10,488 nucleotides of DNA from JBBSMX01 sp038232935 (GTDB lineage Bacteria; Bacteroidota; Rhodothermia; Rhodothermales; JANQRZ01), in assembly GCA_038232935.1 (NCBI GenBank), contig JBBSMX010000143.1:1-10488 (forward strand), written 5' to 3'. The number at the start of each line of letters is the position of its first letter. Positions within the stretch are counted from its first letter, which is position 1. The notes under the pieces are model-generated. The model was given only the letters and a program-made list of their open reading frames with translations, did not search any database and was not told where the DNA came from. Position numbers and translations under genes: made by a program. This document shows positions 7,226 to 10,488 of the stretch, one piece after another.

Positions 7226-8743
7226 ATGAGAAGGCTATCCACCACCCTGCTCGCTCTCGTCGTTCTGACGGGAGCCGCCGTTCCCACTGCCGCTCAACCC
7301 GTAACCGGGGCCGCCGGGGGAGGCGTACTCGCCCAGCAAGCCGTTCTGGCGTTCCCGGTCACCACGTCGTCCGACGCCGCGCGCGCTGCCTTGCTCAACG
7401 GCCTCTACGCCCTCGACATGCAGCGTCCCATCGACGCCCGCGCGGAGTTCGAGCGTGCCACCGAGCTGGACCCCAACTTCGCGCTCGCGCACCTCTACCT
7501 CGCCAACACATCGAACTCCCTCGCCGAATTCGTCGCGAACCTCGAAGCGGCGGAAGCTGCCGCCGCCACCGCGTCCCGCGACGAGCAACTCATGGTGAAA
7601 ATGGTGCGGCGGGGCTTCGACCGGGATGTGGAGGGCGCCCTCTCCGCCGCGAAGGAGCTCACCACGACGGCCCCACGCAGCCCGCGCGTCTGGCTCGCAC
7701 TCGCCGGCGTGCAGGCAGGAATGAACCAGTTCGAGGAGGCGCGCACGTCGATTAAGAAAGCCATCGAACTGGCTCCCGAGATGGCTGTAGCGCACATGGA
7801 CGCCGGCAACGCCTACCTCTTCGGTGAACCCCGCGACCTCGACCGTGCGCTGCGTCACATGCAGCGCGCCGCCGAACTCGCGCCGGACGAGCCCATGCCC
7901 TACGACTACCTCGGCGACGTGTACCGCGCGCAGGGCAAACTCGAGGACGCGCGCGACGCCTACTCCGAGGCGGCGAAGCGCTCGCCCGACGACGGCTCGC
8001 CGTACCAGCAGCGGGCCCACGTGAACACGTTCCTCGGGAACTACGACGCCGCACGCGCTGACTACGACCACGCCATCGAGATGGCGCGAGAAAACCAGCG
8101 GCCCTCCTACAGCGTCTACCGCGCCCTCGTCAGCGCCCACGCCGGTCAGCCCGCCGAGGCCATCGCCGAGCTAGAGCAACTCGCGGGCGACATCGACGGG
8201 ATGAACGTCCCCGAACCGACCGGGCTGAAGATCTTCGCCCTCGGCACCGCCGCCGACATCGCCCTCCACGCCGGCACGACCGACGAGGCTGCCGACCTCA
8301 TCGCCCGCTGGAGCACCCTCATGCGCGAGCAGGCAGAGAGCGTCGGGACCAACGAGTTCCGGCGAAATCAAGAGGCGCAGATCGAAGCGCTGGAGGCGCG
8401 CCTCGCGATCAAGCGGGGTGATTTCGCCGCCGTCGAGGAGCACACCCAACGCATGGAGCGCCTCGTCGAGCCTTCGAACGATCCGCGCAAGATGGAGCCC
8501 GTCCACGCCGTGCTCGGCGAGGCGGCCCTGGCCGAGGGTGATCCCGCCGGAGCCGTCGAGCACCTCCGGCAGGCCGACCTCGTCAACGACATCTACGTGA
8601 AGTACCTGCTGGCACAGGCGCTCGAAGCGGGGGGCGAAAAAGACGAAGCCCACCAGCTCTACGCCGACATCGCGACGTGGTACTTCAACGACCCCGATGT
8701 AGCGCTCACGCGCCACGATGCCATGGCGAAAGCGGGCATGTAG
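7226..8743 (+). CDS. Exported tetratricopeptide-repeat (TPR) protein, unknown function
   Basis: This encodes 505 residues. The ATG at 7226 is preceded by GGAGG (7216-7220) at 5 bases, the best ribosome-binding site in the window, and opens a signal peptide (MRRLSTTLLALVVLTGAAVP, probable cleavage after TAA-Q near residue 24; no lipobox cysteine). The mature protein is almost wholly helical repeats. Recognisable TPRs lie at about 54-87 (DARAEFERATELDPNFALAH), 154-187 (EEARTSIKKAIELAPEMAVAH), 188-221, 224-257 (YLGDVYRAQGKLEDARDAY) and 258-291, with more degenerate ones at about 300-320, 387-411 and 428-480. No catalytic domain or membrane span is seen, so it should be a soluble periplasmic or secreted scaffold that binds other proteins. 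It follows the serine hydrolase, which also has TPRs, but a hairpin and a 205-base gap separate them, so separate transcription is likely. It converges on glmM. Confidence 0.88.
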   Translation: MRRLSTTLLALVVLTGAAVPTAAQPVTGAAGGGVLAQQAVLAFPVTTSSDAARAALLNGLYALDMQRPIDARAEFERATELDPNFALAHLYLANTSNSLAEFVANLEAAEAAAATASRDEQLMVKMVRRGFDRDVEGALSAAKELTTTAPRSPRVWLALAGVQAGMNQFEEARTSIKKAIELAPEMAVAHMDAGNAYLFGEPRDLDRALRHMQRAAELAPDEPMPYDYLGDVYRAQGKLEDARDAYSEAAKRSPDDGSPYQQRAHVNTFLGNYDAARADYDHAIEMARENQRPSYSVYRALVSAHAGQPAEAIAELEQLAGDIDGMNVPEPTGLKIFALGTAADIALHAGTTDEAADLIARWSTLMREQAESVGTNEFRRNQEAQIEALEARLAIKRGDFAAVEEHTQRMERLVEPSNDPRKMEPVHAVLGEAALAEGDPAGAVEHLRQADLVNDIYVKYLLAQALEAGGEKDEAHQLYADIATWYFNDPDVALTRHDAMAKAGM

Positions 8744-8773
8744 CAAGCGAATCGGCTTTCGAACGATACGGGT

Positions 8774-8799
8774 GGCCGGGCTCCTCAGCGGGCTCGGCC
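8774..8799. terminator. Weak hairpin between the convergent TPR and glmM genes
   Basis: GGCCGGGC (8774-8781) can pair with GCTCGGCC (8792-8799), eight pairs with one G-U, around a 10-base loop. It sits in the 68-base gap between two convergent stop codons, where a shared terminator would be expected. Neither side has a T tract, so this is a weak call. Confidence 0.3.
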
Positions 8800-8811
8800 G
8801 CCGCCGTGCTG

Positions 8812-10185
8812 TCAGGCCGCGACGCTCTGCATCTCCTCTTTGAACCGCTCGGCGAGGGCTTCGGCCTCCTCCCGCGTGCGGGCCTCGGAATAGATCCGCA
8901 CAATGGGCTCCGTGTTCGACGTGCGGAGATGGACCCAGCCCTCGTCGAAGTCGATCTTGACGCCGTCGACGGTCGAGATCCGCGCGTCGGCATAGCGTTC
9001 GGCGAGGGCGGTGAGGACGGCGCGGGCGTCGAGCCCGTCAAGGGGAAGCTTGTTCTTCGAGATGTGGTACGCGGGATACGTCGCGCCGAGCTCGGAGAGT
9101 TGCTGGCCGGTCTCGGCGAGGAATTGCAGCACGAGCGCGGACCCGACAAGCGCATCGCGGCCGTAGTGGAGCGCGGGCAGGATCACCCCGCCGTTGCCCT
9201 CGCCCCCGAGCACGGCGTTGTGCGCGCGCATCGCCTCGACGACATTCACCTCGCCCACCGCCGAGCGGTACACCGGCTGGTCGTACCGTGCCATCACGTC
9301 CTCGATCAGCCGGCTCGACGACAGGTTCGTGGCGAACGGGCCGGGCTGCTTCCGCATCAGGAAATCGGCGGCGACGACCTGCGTCCGCTCCTCGCCGAAG
9401 AACGTCCCGCCATCGGCGATGAGCGCGAGGCGGTCGGCGTCGGGGTCCACGACGAGGCCGAGGTCGGCCCCGGTCTCGGCGACGAGTCGCGTCGTCTCGG
9501 TGAGGTGCTCGGGGAGTGGCTCGGCCTCGTGGGCGAAGCGGCCCGTCGGCTCGCCGTTGACGACGTGAATCTTGTCCGGATGCACGCCGAGGGCTTCGAG
9601 CAGAGCCGGCAGCGCGATCCCGCCGACGGAGTTGATCCCATCCACGACGATGCTGAAGTCCCGCGCCGCGATCTGTTCGGGGTCGATGTACGGGAGGGCG
9701 AGGATCTGCTCGATGTGGTACGGCAGGAAGTCCGCCTCACGGTACGCGCCGATCTGATCGTACGCCACCGTGAAATCCTCCCCGGACTCGGCCCGGTCGA
9801 TCACGTCCTGCCCGTCGGCGGCGGAGAGGAACTCGCCGCGCTCGTTGAGCAGCTTGAGCGCGTTCCACTTGGCCGGGTTGTGCGAGGCTGATAGGATGAT
9901 GCCGCCATCGGCCTCCTCCTTCAGCACGCCCATCTCGACGGTCGGCGTCGTCGAGAGGCCGGCATCGATGACGTGGCAGCCGACGCTCTGGAGCGTGGCG
10001 GCGACGATGCGGCTGCACACCTCCCCCGTCACCCGCCCGTCCCGGCCGACGACGACGGTCGGCTGACGCTTCGCCCGCTCGCACAGCCACGCGCCATAGG
10101 CCGAGGCGTACCGCACGAGCGTGGAGGGGCTGAGGCCGTCGCCGAAGACGCCGCGGATGCCAGAGATGGAGACGATGAGGGGCAT
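8812..10185 (-). CDS. glmM: Phosphoglucosamine mutase (alpha-D-phosphohexomutase family, archaeal/Bacteroidota-type GlmM)
   Basis: This encodes 457 residues from the ATG at 10183-10185 (reverse strand). It has the four-domain phosphohexomutase layout: SISGIRGVFG at the N-terminus; S101 in SASHNP, the phosphoserine that cycles phosphate; metal ligands D247, D249 and D251 in DPDADR; the sugar-specificity loop GEGNGG (328-333); and the phosphate-binding loop RTSNTEP (421-427). GlmM converts glucosamine-6-phosphate to glucosamine-1-phosphate on the route to UDP-GlcNAc for peptidoglycan and LPS. The loop is of the GE-NGG kind that I associate with archaeal GlmM and many Bacteroidota proteins, not the GEQSGH of E. 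coli GlmM, so phosphomannomutase or phosphoglucomutase activity, or mixed specificity, is a real alternative. No Shine-Dalgarno is seen; the leader is pyrimidine-rich and made of short repeats. The gene stands alone, convergent with the TPR gene. Confidence 0.87.
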   Translation of the reverse strand: MPLIVSISGIRGVFGDGLSPSTLVRYASAYGAWLCERAKRQPTVVVGRDGRVTGEVCSRIVAATLQSVGCHVIDAGLSTTPTVEMGVLKEEADGGIILSASHNPAKWNALKLLNERGEFLSAADGQDVIDRAESGEDFTVAYDQIGAYREADFLPYHIEQILALPYIDPEQIAARDFSIVVDGINSVGGIALPALLEALGVHPDKIHVVNGEPTGRFAHEAEPLPEHLTETTRLVAETGADLGLVVDPDADRLALIADGGTFFGEERTQVVAADFLMRKQPGPFATNLSSSRLIEDVMARYDQPVYRSAVGEVNVVEAMRAHNAVLGGEGNGGVILPALHYGRDALVGSALVLQFLAETGQQLSELGATYPAYHISKNKLPLDGLDARAVLTALAERYADARISTVDGVKIDFDEGWVHLRTSNTEPIVRIYSEARTREEAEALAERFKEEMQSVAA

Positions 10186-10186
10186 A

Positions 10187-10231
10187 GTTACAGAGGACAG
10201 CAGAGAGAGGACAGAAGGTTACAGAGGACAG
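10187..10231. repeat. Short direct repeats (AGAGGACAG) abutting the glmM start codon
   Basis: GTTACAGAGGACAG occurs at 10187-10200 and again at 10218-10231. The core AGAGGACAG occurs a third time at 10206-10214, and a further GAGGACAG is at 10289-10296. Copies two and three are both followed by AAGG. On the glmM transcript these read as CU-rich units (CTGTCCTCT) ending one base before the ATG. They could be replication-slippage repeats or a protein or RNA binding site. Confidence 0.75.
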
Positions 10232-10261
10232 AAGGCAGCCCATCCCTAAGTACCCACCTGT

Positions 10262-10284
10262 AGGGACAAGGCGTGCCTTGCCCT
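10262..10284. repeat. Palindromic element resembling a dispersed intergenic repeat
   Basis: AGGG (10262-10265), a bulged A, CAAGGC (10267-10272), GT, GCCTTG (10275-10280) and CCCT (10281-10284) form a 10-bp hairpin with one bulge. A second pair of arms, CCTGT (10257-10261) and ACAGG (10293-10297), flanks it asymmetrically. From memory, palindromes of this 'GTAGGG...CAAGGC' look recur as dispersed repeats in several bacterial genomes; copy number here cannot be seen from one window. It has no T tract, so a terminator is unlikely. Confidence 0.55.
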
Positions 10285-10363
10285 CTCCGAGGACAGGCTA
10301 CCGAAAGAGGGCACCAGAAATACGGCCCGCAAGCTACGGACGGCGCGGCGCGGCGGGGTCGCC

Positions 10364-10406
10364 TTAACGCTCGTTTAACGCGCCCGATCCTCCCCATTAA
10401 TTAACG
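10364..10406. promoter_or_regulatory. Cluster of three TTAACG hexamers, possible regulator or promoter site
   Basis: TTAACG occurs at 10364-10369, 10375-10380 and 10401-10406. The first two are 11 bases apart, about one helical turn, and the second is part of the near-palindrome CGTTTAACG (10372-10380). The third sits in ATTAATTAACG, the most AT-rich spot in the gap. This suits a regulator site or promoter for glmM or a gene to the right. No regulator is identified. Confidence 0.3.
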
Positions 10407-10488
10407 GAACGGCCCCTCCCTCCTGTTGTTGATTACTCCCCGGTCTGACAGCCCCGATCGTTTCTGTTCCGGGCCGCCCTTCCGACTA

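Larger units (their letters stand above)
10186..10488. other. 303-base stretch without a gene, upstream of glmM
   Basis: I see no convincing coding region here: the open frames that enter it are short, shadow glmM, or lack any protein character. It should hold the glmM promoter (reverse strand) and perhaps that of a gene to the right. Three kinds of short repeat structure occur in it (AGAGGACAG repeats, a palindrome, and TTAACG hexamers). Base composition varies sharply, from the GC-only run around 10341-10357 to ATTAATTAA at 10396-10404. Confidence 0.7.

Noticed and set aside
8677..9891. A 404-codon forward frame opposite glmM.
   Set aside because: It overlaps the TPR gene end and mirrors the strongly supported glmM. 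Composition is typical of an antisense shadow and no motif is present.

Overview
The window reads as GC-rich (clearly above 60% by eye) bacterial chromosome, most likely from the Rhodothermales/Rhodothermota branch of Bacteroidota sensu lato. The reasons are: a CIRCE-controlled groES-groEL operon in which neither gene has a Shine-Dalgarno sequence; a GlmM-type mutase with the N-terminus and sugar loop of the archaeal/Bacteroidota type; a MutY-linked one-helix protein with a C-terminal motif I associate with Bacteroidota; and several exported TPR proteins. The lineage is an inference from protein style, not from a marker gene search.

Layout. 3-218 (+): the last 71 codons of mutY. 306-869 (+): a small one-helix membrane protein with a basic, proline-rich tail. 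898-1401 and 1463-1942 (-): two membrane proteins of unknown function, the upstream one a DUF2085 protein, probably one operon. 1943-2061: divergent control region with a CIRCE operator at 1983-2009. 2062-4051 (+): groES-groEL, closed by a strong intrinsic terminator at 4081-4114. 4226-5149 (+): a CtaA/Cox15-type heme A synthase. 5308-7020 (+): an exported serine hydrolase (class C beta-lactamase fold) fused to TPRs and a small C-terminal domain, followed by a hairpin at 7053-7082. 7226-8743 (+): an exported TPR repeat protein with an unusual leader. 8812-10185 (-): glmM, convergent with the TPR gene. 10186-10488: 303 bases without a gene, holding short direct repeats, a palindrome and a TTAACG cluster.

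How the genes relate. Most are independent housekeeping units: DNA repair (mutY), protein folding (groESL under HrcA/CIRCE heat-shock control), aerobic respiration (heme A for cytochrome oxidase) and cell-envelope precursor synthesis (glmM). The two exported TPR-bearing proteins at 5308-8743 may share an envelope role, but only proximity and shared repeat type suggest this.

I found no phage, insertion sequence, CRISPR array, toxin-antitoxin pair or defence system. The most interesting unexplained signals are non-coding: the competing hairpins in the TPR leader (7150-7194), the AGAGGACAG repeats abutting the glmM start (10192-10231), and the palindrome at 10262-10284. I see no convincing evidence of a wholly new biological system.
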